A stretch of 61,461 nt of DNA from Myxococcus sp. CA023 (GCF_010998615.1 NZ_JAAEAH010000060.1:1-61461), one strand, 5' to 3'; positions 8,522 through 18,288 are shown, numbered from the stretch's first letter. Numbers and translations are program-made. Notes: generated from the letters alone by a model not told the origin.

Positions 8522-9025
8522 ATGCGCCGTCCCTTCTGCGCCCCGCTCCTGCTCGCGCTCGCCCTGCTGGTGGGGGCGTGTGACCGCCATGACCGCTATG
8601 ATCGCCCCGGCACGCCGGTGCCGGAGAGCCTGAGGGCCGAGACGCTTGAGGGCGAGCGCATCGACCGGGCGGCGCTGCTGGGCCGCCCCTGGGTCATCAA
8701 CGTGTGGGCCCCAGGCTGACACGCCTGCGCCCGGGAGTTGCCCGAGCTCGAAGCCCTGAGGAGTGAGTACGAGGCGCGCGGCGTCGGTTTCCTCGCGCTC
8801 TCGCTCAACCCCAGCGAGGCGCGCAATCGCCAGGCTGCGGCTGCGCTGGGGGTGCACATGACCGTGGCCACGGCGAAGGGCGAGGTGCTGGGCCCGCTGC
8901 GCATCTCCACCGTACCCGCCACCGTCTTCATCAACCGCGAGGGCGTGGTGGTGGCGGCCGTCAACGGCGAGCGCTCGCGCGAGTTCTACGCGCGGCGCCT
9001 GGAGGCGCTGCTCGCTGCTCCGTAG
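8522..9025 (+). CDS. TlpA/AhpC-like thioredoxin lipoprotein with in-frame TGA at the first redox cysteine (selenoprotein candidate)
   Basis: If the TGA at 8717-8719 is read through, the frame encodes a 167-residue lipoprotein thiol-disulfide oxidoreductase: signal and lipobox (LLLALALLVGAC, Cys20), a linker, then WVINVWAPG-TGA-HACARELPELEAL and a complete thioredoxin-like C-terminal part with ISTVPATVFINREG (the cis-Pro region). Family members have W-A-x-x-C-x-x-C here, so TGA at codon 66 replaces exactly the first Cys of CxxC, giving UxxC. No other stop interrupts the frame. A hairpin with CGGG/CCCG stem and AGTTG loop (8732-8744) begins about 12 bases after the TGA. The alternative is a recent nonsense mutation (pseudogene). 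Confidence 0.65.
8727..8750 (+). promoter_or_regulatory. Possible bacterial SECIS hairpin
   Basis: Stem 8732-8735 (CGGG) with 8741-8744 (CCCG), extended by 8729-8730 with 8746-8747 and 8727 with 8749 across two mismatches; apical loop AGTTG at 8736-8740. The loop starts 16 bases after the TGA and has G in its second position, matching what is generally reported for bacterial SECIS elements. Hairpins like this are common in GC-rich DNA, so this is only supportive. Confidence 0.35.
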
Positions 9026-9073
9026 CCGCTGGAGCGGGTCCGCTGCCGTCTACCAGGGCCGTCATGACGCGCG

Positions 9074-9130
9074 TCTTGACGCAGCCTTGGCGCGGGCACG
9101 CCGCAGCGACCAAAGTCTGGGTGGGCACAC
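9074..9130 (+). repeat. Dispersed repeat R1, copy A
   Basis: TTGACGCAG ... CCGCAGCGACCAAAGTCTGGGTGGGCACAC follows the R1 consensus (TTGACGcaccc-ATGACGCAGCGaccgAATttTGGGtaGGCACAG). It lies 49 bases after the thioredoxin-like gene, in the same orientation. Confidence 0.55.
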
Positions 9131-9236
9131 GATGTGGACCATCGCCGAGCACCTGGACGCAAGGTGCGCAGGGGCACGTCCCATGGACGTGCCCCCATTC
9201 CCTCATGTGCGCCGCCAGGTCCTCAGCGCGCGGTGC

Positions 9237-10652
9237 TCAGCGGCACGGGCTGGCGATGTCCGTCACGCTGACCAGGTTGATGGTGGTGGAGGCGCTCCTG
9301 TCCGCCCAAGCCCATGCGATACGGTGGTTGCGGCCAGTTCCCTTCGGGTTCGCGAAAGCCACGTTGCGATAGTTCAGTGACTCGGTGAAGGTCACGTTGG
9401 GGTTGGAGGAGATCGCGCTGGCGCTGAACCGCCACGCACAGATGTTCTCCACGGTGAAGGAGGCGCGGGCGAGCGAGGAGAGTGTCTTCACCCTGCCGCC
9501 GTAGCCACCTTCGTACATCATGGACCACCAGCGGCCGAAGTCATTGGGGGGGTCGTTCTGGGAGTTCCAGAAGTCCCGATGGTGGTAGACCCACCGGCCG
9601 GTTCCGGCGCCGTTGCTGCTCTGATTCAACAAGGCCCAGCCCTCGATGCTTCGGCCCACCGGGCCATGGGTCGCCGACCAGTGGTTGGGGACGCAGCTGC
9701 CGTCCTGCACGGATTTCACGAGCACGGGCATGGAGATCTGCGCGCCGACCCCTGGCCCGTTGGTCGTCCCCGGGCTGGTGCTGAGGAGGGGCACGCTCCG
9801 GTTGTTCGTGCACTGGGTTTCGAAGTGGTATTGCCAGAACCCCTTGGCGTTATCGACATTCACCATGAAGGTGGAGGGGTTGAAGGTGGCCTCCTGGATG
9901 CGGATGACGACGTAGTCGGCGCTCGGCTTTCCGTTCTCTCGATAGACATAGAACGAGCTCACGAAGTCGAACTCCGCCGTCTGGGACCTTCCGGAGGCAG
10001 CGCTCCAGTTGTCGGAGTTGGTGAGGTAACGGGTATACGACTGGTTCAGGGTCCTGATGCCATACATGACCCCGGCGGGAGGAATCAGCCCAGGCCCCCC
10101 CAGGGCGCGGGCGGCCCGGCGTCCATGGGATTCGAGCAGGGCAGCCCAGTCATGCCGGGCGCCATCACCCTGGGACGTTGACGATGGGGCCCTGGCCTGG
10201 ACGGGGATAGGGGATGGCTTGCCATTCGTGGCTTCGCCAGCCTCGCCTCCAGAACCCGAGTGCTGCTGCGCGGCGGGGTCGTCGATGGGCGCGGCGAGCG
10301 CGGTGATGACATAGCTGGAGGGCGTGGACGCGCCCAGGTCGCGGGACACCATGAGGGCGCTGCGCTCCCCATCAACCTGGCAGCCCACGAGCTTCGAAAG
10401 GTGTTGGTGGGCATGTGCGTCCGGGTGGCTCAGCACGAGCGTCTTGCCCTCGGCCAGGGCCGTGCGCAGCAAGGGCTCGTACTGCTCGGGTTTCGTCGTG
10501 AGGCAGTCGACCCAGCACACCTCCGCGGCTTCCAGCCCGTCTTGTCCATTCCTGACGGAGAGCTCGCCCACGTCCTTCAGGGCATTGAAGTCCTGCCCCG
10601 TTGTGGCTCCCGAAAAGAGGATTCTCGGCTTGGTGCGTGTCGTCGATTCCAT
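9237..10652 (-). CDS. Two-part hypothetical protein downstream of the RHS gene, possibly a pore-forming-toxin-like partner
   Basis: Predicted 471-residue protein with no family I can name firmly. The ATG at 10652 follows GGAGG at ten bases. Residues 1-125 form an alpha/beta domain (KPRILFSGATTGQDF, LAEGKTLVLSHPDAHAH, ALMVSRDLGAST), then a Gly/Ser/Pro linker, then about 290 residues rich in aromatic residues and Asn/Ser with alternating beta-strand pattern (FYVYRENGKPSADYVVIRIQEATF; VTFTESLNYRNVAFANPKGT). The beta-rich half is vaguely reminiscent of leukocidin/haemolysin-type barrels, but this is an impression only. It starts 93 bases after the RHS gene stop on the same strand, so co-transcription and a shared role (partner or immunity factor) are plausible. 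Confidence 0.6.
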   Translation of the reverse strand: MESTTRTKPRILFSGATTGQDFNALKDVGELSVRNGQDGLEAAEVCWVDCLTTKPEQYEPLLRTALAEGKTLVLSHPDAHAHQHLSKLVGCQVDGERSALMVSRDLGASTPSSYVITALAAPIDDPAAQQHSGSGGEAGEATNGKPSPIPVQARAPSSTSQGDGARHDWAALLESHGRRAARALGGPGLIPPAGVMYGIRTLNQSYTRYLTNSDNWSAASGRSQTAEFDFVSSFYVYRENGKPSADYVVIRIQEATFNPSTFMVNVDNAKGFWQYHFETQCTNNRSVPLLSTSPGTTNGPGVGAQISMPVLVKSVQDGSCVPNHWSATHGPVGRSIEGWALLNQSSNGAGTGRWVYHHRDFWNSQNDPPNDFGRWWSMMYEGGYGGRVKTLSSLARASFTVENICAWRFSASAISSNPNVTFTESLNYRNVAFANPKGTGRNHRIAWAWADRSASTTINLVSVTDIASPCR

Positions 10653-10745
10653 TCGCGTTTGACCTCCACGTTGTTGCACTTCGTTCAGTCCCGGCGGACC
10701 GGGTGCCGGGGGCATCACGACTCCCTGGGAGCGCCAGCGCGTCGC

Positions 10746-13700
10746 TCACTTCATGCCGGGCAGCAGGTACTGCTCCGCGTGCAGGTAGCTGAGCGTGTAC
10801 CCGAACGCGGTGCCGAACGTGCCGCCCAGCGTGATGGCGACGAGCTTGCGCATCCCTTCGATTTCAAGCTGCATCGTCGGGCCGCCCGCGACGTTGTAGG
10901 TCGTCCGGCGAAGCCCGTCCGCCAGGCCATCCAAATCATCCAGCGAGCGAGCCACGCGGCTGAGCGCGGCCTTCCCTCCGCTGGCCACCACGCTGCCCAG
11001 CGCGCCCGCCGCGCCGCCGAATATCGCCGCGAAGGTGAGGTCCGCGCCCAGTGGCGCCCCCGCGACGGCGTTTCCAATCATTTGGCTGGCCAAGCCGGAC
11101 ACTACGCCACCAATGAGGTCCACCCCCGCGCGCAGGCCGATGTTCATCATGCTGCGTGTCGCCAGGCTGAGCCCCGTGGCCGCCAGCTCCCCCGCCGCGG
11201 AGAAGCCTCCGGCGATGGCCCCGGCGGCGGCGCCAATGCCCACCTGGGTACCCCAGCCCGCCCAGCTGAACTCCTTGCCGGTGGCGCTCGTGCTGATGTT
11301 GTAAGCGAGCCCCCCGAGCCCCGCGCCCACCAGCCCGCCCACGGCCATTCCCACTGCGACCGCGGCGACGCCTTGCAGCCCCGGAACGAAGGACAGCGCG
11401 ATGCCGCCCGCGATGAGTGCGATATCCACTGCGTAGGAGACAATCTCCTCCCAGTTCTTGGAGACCCAGTTCGGCAGCGTGTTGGTGAAGAAGTTCTTGA
11501 TGCTGCCGAACAACCCGAAGCCCGACGGGTCCAGCAGCGTCATCGGGTCATTGAGGACGTAGGCGTAGCGATTGTACGCCCCCATGTGTTCCTCGGGCGC
11601 GCCCAGCTGCGTGTCGGCGGTGATGAAGCCGCCCATCAGCGGGCTGTAATAGCGCGACGACGCATAGTAGAGCCCCGTGCTGTCCAGCTCGAGCCCGGTG
11701 TACTTCCGCCGGAAGTCGTCGCTGCCCGAGCGCAGCTTCGGTGTCCCGAACGGGTCATAGTCCATGGCGCTGGACACCTGCCCTTGCTCGTTGGTGACCA
11801 GCGTGGTGCTGCGGGTGTTGCTGACGTGGAAGTAGCGCGTGCCCGGTGAGGGGACGCCCGTCTGTCCCTTCGGCGGCGTGCCCGACTCCACGAGAGTGAC
11901 GGTGGCCACGAGCTGCTCACCCTCCAGCACGTAGCGGGTGTGCTGCCGCGCTCCGTTCGCGAAGGCGACGACCTCGAAGCAGGGGGCCACGTAGTACGTC
12001 GTCGACCCGGGCTCTGCCTTCGTCAGTCGCCGCCCGTCCTGGTCATACGTGAATCGCACCTCGCCCACCTGTTGGAGGCGCCGCTCGCCGTCATAGCCGA
12101 AGTGGGTGGTGACGCCCTGGTATCGCAGCTCGACCAGGCTCCCATTGGCGTCGTAGCGGGTGTGCAAGACATCCGAGCTTGCCGGGGAGATGCCACTGGA
12201 AATCTGGTGGCCCGAGCGCTCCATTGTCAGGTCCGCCTTGCGCGTGAGGCTACAGGCCCCGTCGTAGGCGAAATCCTGGACGCCGTAGCTTCCACCCTGG
12301 GCCTTCACCAACTGCCCCAGGGCGTCATAGTCGAAGGTCTGGCTTCGCGGGGCCTCCATGCGGTCCCGGACGGCGCCCACCTGCCAGAACGCATCCCACT
12401 CCAGCGTGGTGGCCGAGACGGGGTGCTCGTTCTTGTCGAAGACGTCCTGGGTCAGCAGATGTCCGTCCGCCGTATAGGTCCAGGCCGTGCGGACGCCGTT
12501 GCCATACCGAGCCACCCCAGGGGCGCCGTTCACGGTGAAGTCCGACTGGACCAGGTGCTCCTTGTCACCCTCCGTCACCTTGAGCAGGCGCTGGAGGGCG
12601 TCGCGCTGGTAGCGCACCTCGGTCTTCGCGGCGTCCGGGTAGACGACGCGCGAGACGAGGCGTGTGGGCGTGAAGTCCTGACCCAGAGTGTAGTCCGTGC
12701 CGTCCAGCGTCAGCTTGACGGACGTCGTGTTGCCGTCCGCGTCGTGGCCATAGACATACGCCGAGCCATCGGGGAGCTGGACGCTGGTCAGCAGGCCCAG
12801 GGAGTGTGGGCTGGTCTGCTCGTCATAGGTGTAGTGCGTCTGTTCATTGCCCACCTGCTTCGATGTCAGGCGCCGGAGGGCATCGTGTCGGAAGGTGGTG
12901 ACGTGACCGGTGCCGTCGGTGTGGGTCCAGGTCCGTTGGTCGTCCTGGTAGGCGTAGGTTTCTCGCGTGAAGGTGGTGCTGCCCGAGCAGGTGGTAATGC
13001 GGGTGTGGCGGTCCAGGCCGTCGTAGGCGAAGCTCGTCTCCACTTTCGGGTCCGTCGCGCTCAGCCGCCGGCCCAGGGCGTCGTGGGTGAATCGAGTGGT
13101 GGTGCCCCGACTGTCCTGGAGCTCTTCCAGGCACTGCGTGTCCCCGAAGAAGCCGTGGGTCAGCGTCCGCGTGCGCGGCTCCCGCGAGGTGGCGCCCTCG
13201 GTGAGGACGACCCGATTGGCGCGGGGATACTCGTAGGTGGTGACATTGGGCGCGCTGTCGGCGCTGGAGGTTTCCCGGCGCACCACGCGCTCGTACTCGT
13301 CATGGGTGAGCGCCTGGGCGCGCTTGGGCGTGTCGCCACTGAAATAGGGCAGCGTCTGTTCCACGGGCTGGTCGTGTGCGTCGAGGACGGTGTCCTCCAG
13401 AATGGCCCGGCCAACGAGCGCCCCGTTTTCCTGTCCCTGGTTCGCCGTCCGCGTGACGCGCCCGAAGCCATCTACGTATTCCGTCCGCACCGACCAGACG
13501 TCCCGGTCCCACTCCTGGCGGGTCAGCGTCTTCCGGTACCGCCCCGTCGAGTCCTGCCCACGCTCGATGCGCATCGTCGCCACGAGCGAGCCATCGGGCG
13601 ACGTGCGCTGGGACTCCGCCGGACGGCCCAGCCCATCGTGTTGGTGGACCTCCCGTAAGCCGTTGGGCTGCGTCTGGGAGGTCAGAACGCCCGTGCCGGC

Positions 13701-16700
13701 GTTGTACTGGAACTCGAACTCCACGGCGCGCCCCGACGCGGTGGGCGGCAGCACGCGCTTGCTCGGGAAGGTGTGATAGGTGGCGTCGTAGTGGTAGGTG
13801 ACGACGCCATTGCCCGGGTCTTCGATGCGGGTCTGGTTGCCCCAGTCGTCATACTGGTACGAATAGAGCTGCCACGTGTCGCCGCTGCTCCAACGCGAGT
13901 GGGTCTTCATGTCCCACGTCACAGGGTCGAGCGTCATGCGCTCCCACCGTAGCGTCTGATTCCCGACTGGGTCCGCGCTGAGCCTGCGCTCCTTGAGGAA
14001 GCCGAAGCGGTGCTTCTCCACGCTGTTCTCGAACACCTGAAGCGTGTGGAGCGGCGCGGAGGGGGCCCCCGTGGTGCTCTGGGTGATGGATGTGGCGTTG
14101 CCGTAGTCGTCGTACTGGAAGGTCTTGATGCGCACGCAGTCGGGCGTGTCCGACGTCGCGAACGTGTAGAGCTTCTTGCGCACCGCCGTCGTCTGGAGTT
14201 GGTGGACGCCCGCGTTGGCGGGCGTGCTGTAGTCGTACTCGGACTGGACCATGAGTGCCCGGTCCGAGGCGCGCCGGACGGTCTGGGTCTTCACTGCGTA
14301 GGTGCGAGGGAACTCCTGGTGGTAGCGCGTCTCCGTGACGACGCCGGCGGGACCTGTGTGCGGGTCCGTCTTGCTCCAGGATGCGAAGCCCAGCCAGCCA
14401 CGGCCCTGGATGTTGAGCCGGGCTCCCGTGTAACTGAAGGTGTGGGCGTACTGCTGGGACTGGGAGAAGACCTGCGTGTAGGCGGACACGACGTACCGTG
14501 GGTACTGGACGCTGCGGGACGCGAAGCTCATTCCCGCTGTGCCCGTCTGGCTGGCGGGGTTGGCCGCCAAGGCATACGTGGCCCCGGAGAGCTGGTTGCT
14601 AAACAGCGACTGCGTGTCCACCTGTTCCGCGTCGGGCGTCTCGCGGCGATAGACGGTGTCGTCGGTGAGGGGTTTGTAGGAGAGCTCGAAGCGTCCTCCC
14701 AGCCCATTGGTGACAGACGCTATCAGGTCCGGGTACTCGGGAGTGGCCGCCAGCAGGTGGACCGCGCCCGAGCCATCCACGTGCAGTACGTCCGCCTTGC
14801 CCACGCCTGTCAGGCCCAGGGCCATGGTGGATTCACCCGCCGCGACGAAGGCGGGTACCTGGGACACCTTCGCGTGGAAGCGCAGGGTCCCCCCCTCGTT
14901 GACCAGTACGGCGAGCCGTTGGGCCTGGGGCGCGCCGTTACGACGGTGCTCTCCGACAATCACCAGGTCGTCGCGCCCATTGCCTGTCACGTCCGCGGGC
15001 ATGAGCTGGGGAATCGTGGCGCCGAACTGGAGGCCGGTGCTCCCCAGGTCCTGGATGACGAACCCCTTGCCCGTGTTGTGTAGCGCGCGCAGGTGCAGGG
15101 TGTTCCCGTCCGTATAGGGATTGACGAGGTCGATCTGTCCATCTCCGTTCAGATGGATGGGGATGAGGCTGCCGCCCCAGGGGATGCGGGTGCCGGAAGG
15201 AAGCAGCGGCGTACTCTGGGGCTGGAAGCCCTTTCGCTCCGGCTCCGCCTTCAGCCAGGTGAGCTTGAGGAAGCCACCGTCATTGGTGGCATAGACAAGG
15301 TCCATCTGTCCGTTCCCATCGACATCCAACGGCAACAGGTGCCCCCCAAAGGGGAGGGACGTCGTGGTCAGGCCGTGAGAGGACGGGGTGAACACGCGAC
15401 CATTGGAGTACAGGACGTCCAGCTTCAGCATGGACGCGTTGTTGGTCGCGTAGACAAGGTCCGAGCGACCGTCGCCATCGACATCCAGGGCGAGCAGCCG
15501 ACCTCCCCAGATGAGGTTGTCGGGGCCGGCGCCGTTCACCGGACCCTCGCGGACCAGGGTCCAGCGGCCGTTGCGTTCGGTGGCCTTGAAGAGTGTCAGT
15601 CCGAGCTTGCCGCCGTTGTTGACGGCATAGACCAGGTCCATGCGTCCGTCCGCGTCCACGTCGAGCGGACAGAAAATGCCTCCCCACACCAGGGGTGTTC
15701 CGCCCAGGTCCAACGCGTGGGGGCCATCCAGGCCTGTGCGCGTGGACAGGTAGAGTTCAAGGCGGAGTTGTTGGTTGACAGCGTAGGCGTGCAGCACGTC
15801 GGTGAGCCCGTTGCCACTGACGCTCATGGGGATGCGCAGCCCTCCTTGCAGGGTGTTTCCCAGGGAGCGAGAGGGCTGCAACAGCGTGGGGTCCGACTCC
15901 GCCTGGCCCTGCCACGTGAAGGCGGTGCGGGGAAGCGACGTGTCCCGTGCCTCGGTGGAAACCGCTTGTAGCAGGGGACGGTGGGTGGTCTTGCTCGGCT
16001 GATACTCGAATCGGTACGTCCGCACGAGCGTGTCCGCGACGAAGGTCTGGACCTGGGACAGCAGCCGGGTGATGCGGATGGGATGGCCACCCACGTAGGT
16101 GGTGGCGACCTCCGGGCGATCCGTGAAGCCGAAGCGCACCTGGCGCTTCTTCGCGATGGGGCTTTTGACGTTGTCGGTGTACTCGATGAGCTTCGGGTAG
16201 TGGGCGTTGTTCTGGAGGTCCAGTTCGTACGTCACCGTCATGAAGTTGCCATGTCGGTCCGTGACGCGGTTGAGGGACCAGAGCCGAATGGCGGGGACGC
16301 TGCTCGAGGCGGGGACTCGGGAATCCACCGTGGCCCCGTACTCCCATATCTGCCCATCGCGGGTCAGGACTGTGAAGGACTGGGGACCTCGTTGGACGTC
16401 CCATCCGGAGGGATAGTGAGGGATGACCTTTCGCCAGGTCTGGATTTCGGTGTGATAGACCGCCTGGGGCTGCCCATAGGCGCCGGACACCACCATCAAT
16501 CGCTGTCCATCCAGAGTGAAGCGGTCGTCGAGGTCATAGTTGACGGAGCCGTGACGTCCGTCCTGCGCGACCGTCCGGCCGGTACGGGTGATGGACGACA
16601 GGCCACTCAGGCCAAAGCCGACGCCGAGCAGTCCGTCGCCGCCGCCACTGTTGTAGGCGATGCCCAGCGCGGGGGAGAGACCCGCCGTGCCCGGAGGGAC

Positions 16701-16781
16701 CTTGAGCTCGAAGGCATATGCCGCGCCTCCATCCTTGTCGACGTTGAACTGGTCCGTGAGCCTTCCCGTGCTGTCTGCCAT
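10746..16781 (-). CDS. Giant SpvB/TcC-like RHS-repeat protein
   Basis: Predicted 2011-residue secreted-type polymorphic-toxin or Tc-toxin-like protein. GGAGG lies seven bases before the ATG at 16781. Order: SpvB-type N-terminal domain (residues 1-300; FELKVPPGTAGLSPALGIAYNSGGG), FG-GAP/VCBS-like repeats (about 300-640; repeated DVDGDGRSDLVYATNN), a TcdB/TcaC-like middle region, many YD/RHS repeats (about 900-1650), and the RHS core end (YASSRYYSPLMGGFITAD, then NDPMTLLDPSG). The last 257 residues after DPSG are the variable tip: mostly Gly/Ala-rich hydrophobic segments with no nuclease or deaminase motif I recognise, so a membrane-acting payload is possible. RHS shells normally cage such tips. 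The 9237-10652 gene follows on the same strand. Confidence 0.9.
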   Translation of the reverse strand: MADSTGRLTDQFNVDKDGGAAYAFELKVPPGTAGLSPALGIAYNSGGGDGLLGVGFGLSGLSSITRTGRTVAQDGRHGSVNYDLDDRFTLDGQRLMVVSGAYGQPQAVYHTEIQTWRKVIPHYPSGWDVQRGPQSFTVLTRDGQIWEYGATVDSRVPASSSVPAIRLWSLNRVTDRHGNFMTVTYELDLQNNAHYPKLIEYTDNVKSPIAKKRQVRFGFTDRPEVATTYVGGHPIRITRLLSQVQTFVADTLVRTYRFEYQPSKTTHRPLLQAVSTEARDTSLPRTAFTWQGQAESDPTLLQPSRSLGNTLQGGLRIPMSVSGNGLTDVLHAYAVNQQLRLELYLSTRTGLDGPHALDLGGTPLVWGGIFCPLDVDADGRMDLVYAVNNGGKLGLTLFKATERNGRWTLVREGPVNGAGPDNLIWGGRLLALDVDGDGRSDLVYATNNASMLKLDVLYSNGRVFTPSSHGLTTTSLPFGGHLLPLDVDGNGQMDLVYATNDGGFLKLTWLKAEPERKGFQPQSTPLLPSGTRIPWGGSLIPIHLNGDGQIDLVNPYTDGNTLHLRALHNTGKGFVIQDLGSTGLQFGATIPQLMPADVTGNGRDDLVIVGEHRRNGAPQAQRLAVLVNEGGTLRFHAKVSQVPAFVAAGESTMALGLTGVGKADVLHVDGSGAVHLLAATPEYPDLIASVTNGLGGRFELSYKPLTDDTVYRRETPDAEQVDTQSLFSNQLSGATYALAANPASQTGTAGMSFASRSVQYPRYVVSAYTQVFSQSQQYAHTFSYTGARLNIQGRGWLGFASWSKTDPHTGPAGVVTETRYHQEFPRTYAVKTQTVRRASDRALMVQSEYDYSTPANAGVHQLQTTAVRKKLYTFATSDTPDCVRIKTFQYDDYGNATSITQSTTGAPSAPLHTLQVFENSVEKHRFGFLKERRLSADPVGNQTLRWERMTLDPVTWDMKTHSRWSSGDTWQLYSYQYDDWGNQTRIEDPGNGVVTYHYDATYHTFPSKRVLPPTASGRAVEFEFQYNAGTGVLTSQTQPNGLREVHQHDGLGRPAESQRTSPDGSLVATMRIERGQDSTGRYRKTLTRQEWDRDVWSVRTEYVDGFGRVTRTANQGQENGALVGRAILEDTVLDAHDQPVEQTLPYFSGDTPKRAQALTHDEYERVVRRETSSADSAPNVTTYEYPRANRVVLTEGATSREPRTRTLTHGFFGDTQCLEELQDSRGTTTRFTHDALGRRLSATDPKVETSFAYDGLDRHTRITTCSGSTTFTRETYAYQDDQRTWTHTDGTGHVTTFRHDALRRLTSKQVGNEQTHYTYDEQTSPHSLGLLTSVQLPDGSAYVYGHDADGNTTSVKLTLDGTDYTLGQDFTPTRLVSRVVYPDAAKTEVRYQRDALQRLLKVTEGDKEHLVQSDFTVNGAPGVARYGNGVRTAWTYTADGHLLTQDVFDKNEHPVSATTLEWDAFWQVGAVRDRMEAPRSQTFDYDALGQLVKAQGGSYGVQDFAYDGACSLTRKADLTMERSGHQISSGISPASSDVLHTRYDANGSLVELRYQGVTTHFGYDGERRLQQVGEVRFTYDQDGRRLTKAEPGSTTYYVAPCFEVVAFANGARQHTRYVLEGEQLVATVTLVESGTPPKGQTGVPSPGTRYFHVSNTRSTTLVTNEQGQVSSAMDYDPFGTPKLRSGSDDFRRKYTGLELDSTGLYYASSRYYSPLMGGFITADTQLGAPEEHMGAYNRYAYVLNDPMTLLDPSGFGLFGSIKNFFTNTLPNWVSKNWEEIVSYAVDIALIAGGIALSFVPGLQGVAAVAVGMAVGGLVGAGLGGLAYNISTSATGKEFSWAGWGTQVGIGAAAGAIAGGFSAAGELAATGLSLATRSMMNIGLRAGVDLIGGVVSGLASQMIGNAVAGAPLGADLTFAAIFGGAAGALGSVVASGGKAALSRVARSLDDLDGLADGLRRTTYNVAGGPTMQLEIEGMRKLVAITLGGTFGTAFGYTLSYLHAEQYLLPGMK

Positions 16782-17428
16782 TGAGAGCCTCCGTGCGGCG
16801 AGTTACGCCGCCGCCAGCGCCCCAACGGGGCGCCGTGTGGATGCGCCAGCCACGCCGCGGCGAGGAAATGACGCTCGTTGGAATGGAGATTCGACGCGAG
16901 GGAGCCGGTACTTTCAGAACAGAGACGTGACGTGGGACGTCCTTGCGATAAGTGGCCCGGAGTGGAATTGATTGTGAATCGAGCAGAGCGGTAAGTCGAG
17001 TCGATGATGCGGGGATGCGACTCGCGTACGTGAGGATTGTCGCCTGGCGATCGGACTCGTGAGTGGGTCGGGGCGTAGCCTCCCAGGTCCTGGACCGCAG
17101 CAGACATGCCGCCCTCATGACGCAGCGACCGAGATAGCCTCGTGCCTCAGCTTCTCTGAGAAACACAGGCGAAGGTGGGATGTTGCTCATGGATACATGG
17201 GTGACGGACGTGGACATGCCTCCACCCTGCCAGGGACGCGGGCCCTGTCACTTGACAACCCAAGGCGCCCCCGTTACCACATGACAAACCGCTGACGTTC
17301 GAGGTTGATGCGCAGGAGGCCTAGATCACCCTGAGGCCCCGCCCACACGCTGGGCGGACACCGGCTGTCGAGACAGCCGAAGGGGGGGCGTGTGCCCCTC
17401 TCCCGCATCAAATTGGCAGGATTCCTCC

Positions 17429-17686
17429 GTGAACGTCTCACGCAAGGAGCTGCGCGTCCTGAACGTGCTGGCTCAGGGCGGGCGTATTCTGAAGCACAAG
17501 GATGAGAACGGGCAGTTGACCCATGTGGCGTGTGTCACGCCAGAGGGCTGGCAGTTGTCGCTCTGCACGCTGGAGGTCTTCCAGCAGTTGAAGCGGCGAA
17601 AGCTCATCTCCTCGGTGAACGGCGGCCCGTACCTCATCACCAAGCTGGGGCTTCAAGCGCTCTGCGGAAGTTCAAAGACACGCTAG
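17429..17686 (+). CDS. yjhX: YjhX-family protein (UPF0386), putative toxin
   Basis: Predicted 85-residue winged-helix-like protein of the YjhX family; the E. coli member has been described as a toxin paired with YjhQ. The GTG at 17429 gives MNVSRKELRVLNVLAQGG, the family's normal start; a longer frame from 17390 lacks homology. The core CVTPEGWQLSLCTLEVFQQLKRRKLI and GGPYLITKLGLQAL match the family well. No antitoxin-like (GNAT YjhQ-type) gene lies beside it, so it may act alone as a DNA-binding protein. The 16782-17428 interval upstream (647 bases) holds no gene I can support; it has a GACAGCC/GGCTGTC hairpin near 17367 and probably the promoters of this gene and the RHS gene. Confidence 0.8.
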   Translation: MNVSRKELRVLNVLAQGGRILKHKDENGQLTHVACVTPEGWQLSLCTLEVFQQLKRRKLISSVNGGPYLITKLGLQALCGSSKTR

Positions 17687-17808
17687 AGATGAACTCAGAA
17701 TTGCCTCAACTCAAGAGGATGAGGATGCACCCGAGTAATCATTCAGGGGGAGTTGAGGCCCTCGTCGCGGTGTGCATTCTCAGCGCTGACTGCCTCGCCA
17801 GGCTCGCG

Positions 17809-17866
17809 GATTGGCGGGGGGCGTCCTGCATCCTTCAGAAGGGGAGGGTGTAGGTGGGCCCCTGCA
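17809..17866 (+). repeat. Dispersed repeat R2, copy 1
   Basis: GCGGATTGGCGGGGGGCGTC, then CTGCATCCTTCAGAAGGGGAG and GGTGTAGGTGGG, matches 21144-21196 with a few substitutions and one or two gaps. It lies about 80 bases before the PhnA-like gene. Confidence 0.5.
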
Positions 17867-17946
17867 GGAGCGCTGTTGATGGAACGGGAGCCCTTCGGCT
17901 CGCCGCTCGTGTATATGCCTCCGCTCTTCCCTCCTCTGGAGCCGAC

Positions 17947-18288
17947 ATGAGCGCCCTGCCCTCCTGCCCGAAGTGCAACTCCGCCTACACGTACGAAGAC
18001 GGCAGCCTCTACGTCTGCCCGGAGTGCGCGCATGAGTGGTCGACAGCCGCTGCCGCAGCGCCGGGGGACGAGAAGCGCGAGGTGCGCGACGCCTACGGCA
18101 ACCTGCTTCAGGACGGCGACAGCGTCACCGTCATCAAGGACTTGAAGGTCAAGGGCTCGTCGACGGTGGTCAAGGTCGGCACCAAGGTCCGGAATATCCG
18201 CCTCGTCGACGGCGACCACGACATCGACTGCAAGATCGACGGCATCGGTGCGATGGGGCTCAAGTCGGAGTTCGTGAAGAAGGCGTAA
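17947..18288 (+). CDS. PhnA/YjdM-family zinc-ribbon protein
   Basis: Predicted 113-residue cytoplasmic protein. The N-terminal zinc ribbon has CPKC (residues 7-10) and CPEC, and the C-terminal SH3-like PhnA domain carries [26 protein letters not shown] and [20 protein letters not shown], typical of the family. Despite the historical name it is not shown to be a phosphonoacetate hydrolase; the biochemical role is unclear. ATG at 17947 matches the family start. It stands alone. Confidence 0.85.
   Translation: MSALPSCPKCNSAYTYEDGSLYVCPECAHEWSTAAAAAPGDEKREVRDAYGNLLQDGDSVTVIKDLKVKGSSTVVKVGTKVRNIRLVDGDHDIDCKIDGIGAMGLKSEFVKKA

Noticed and set aside
10260..16784. Long plus-strand frames opposite the RHS gene (500-570 codons)
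   Set aside because: They are antisense shadows of the highly G/C-biased RHS and partner genes: Arg/Val/Gly-rich translations, no ribosome sites, no family features.
17360..17385. Hairpin CGGCTGTC-GA-GACAGCCG before the YjhX-like gene
   Set aside because: It has almost no loop, no T tract and no gene ending nearby, so I do not call it a terminator.
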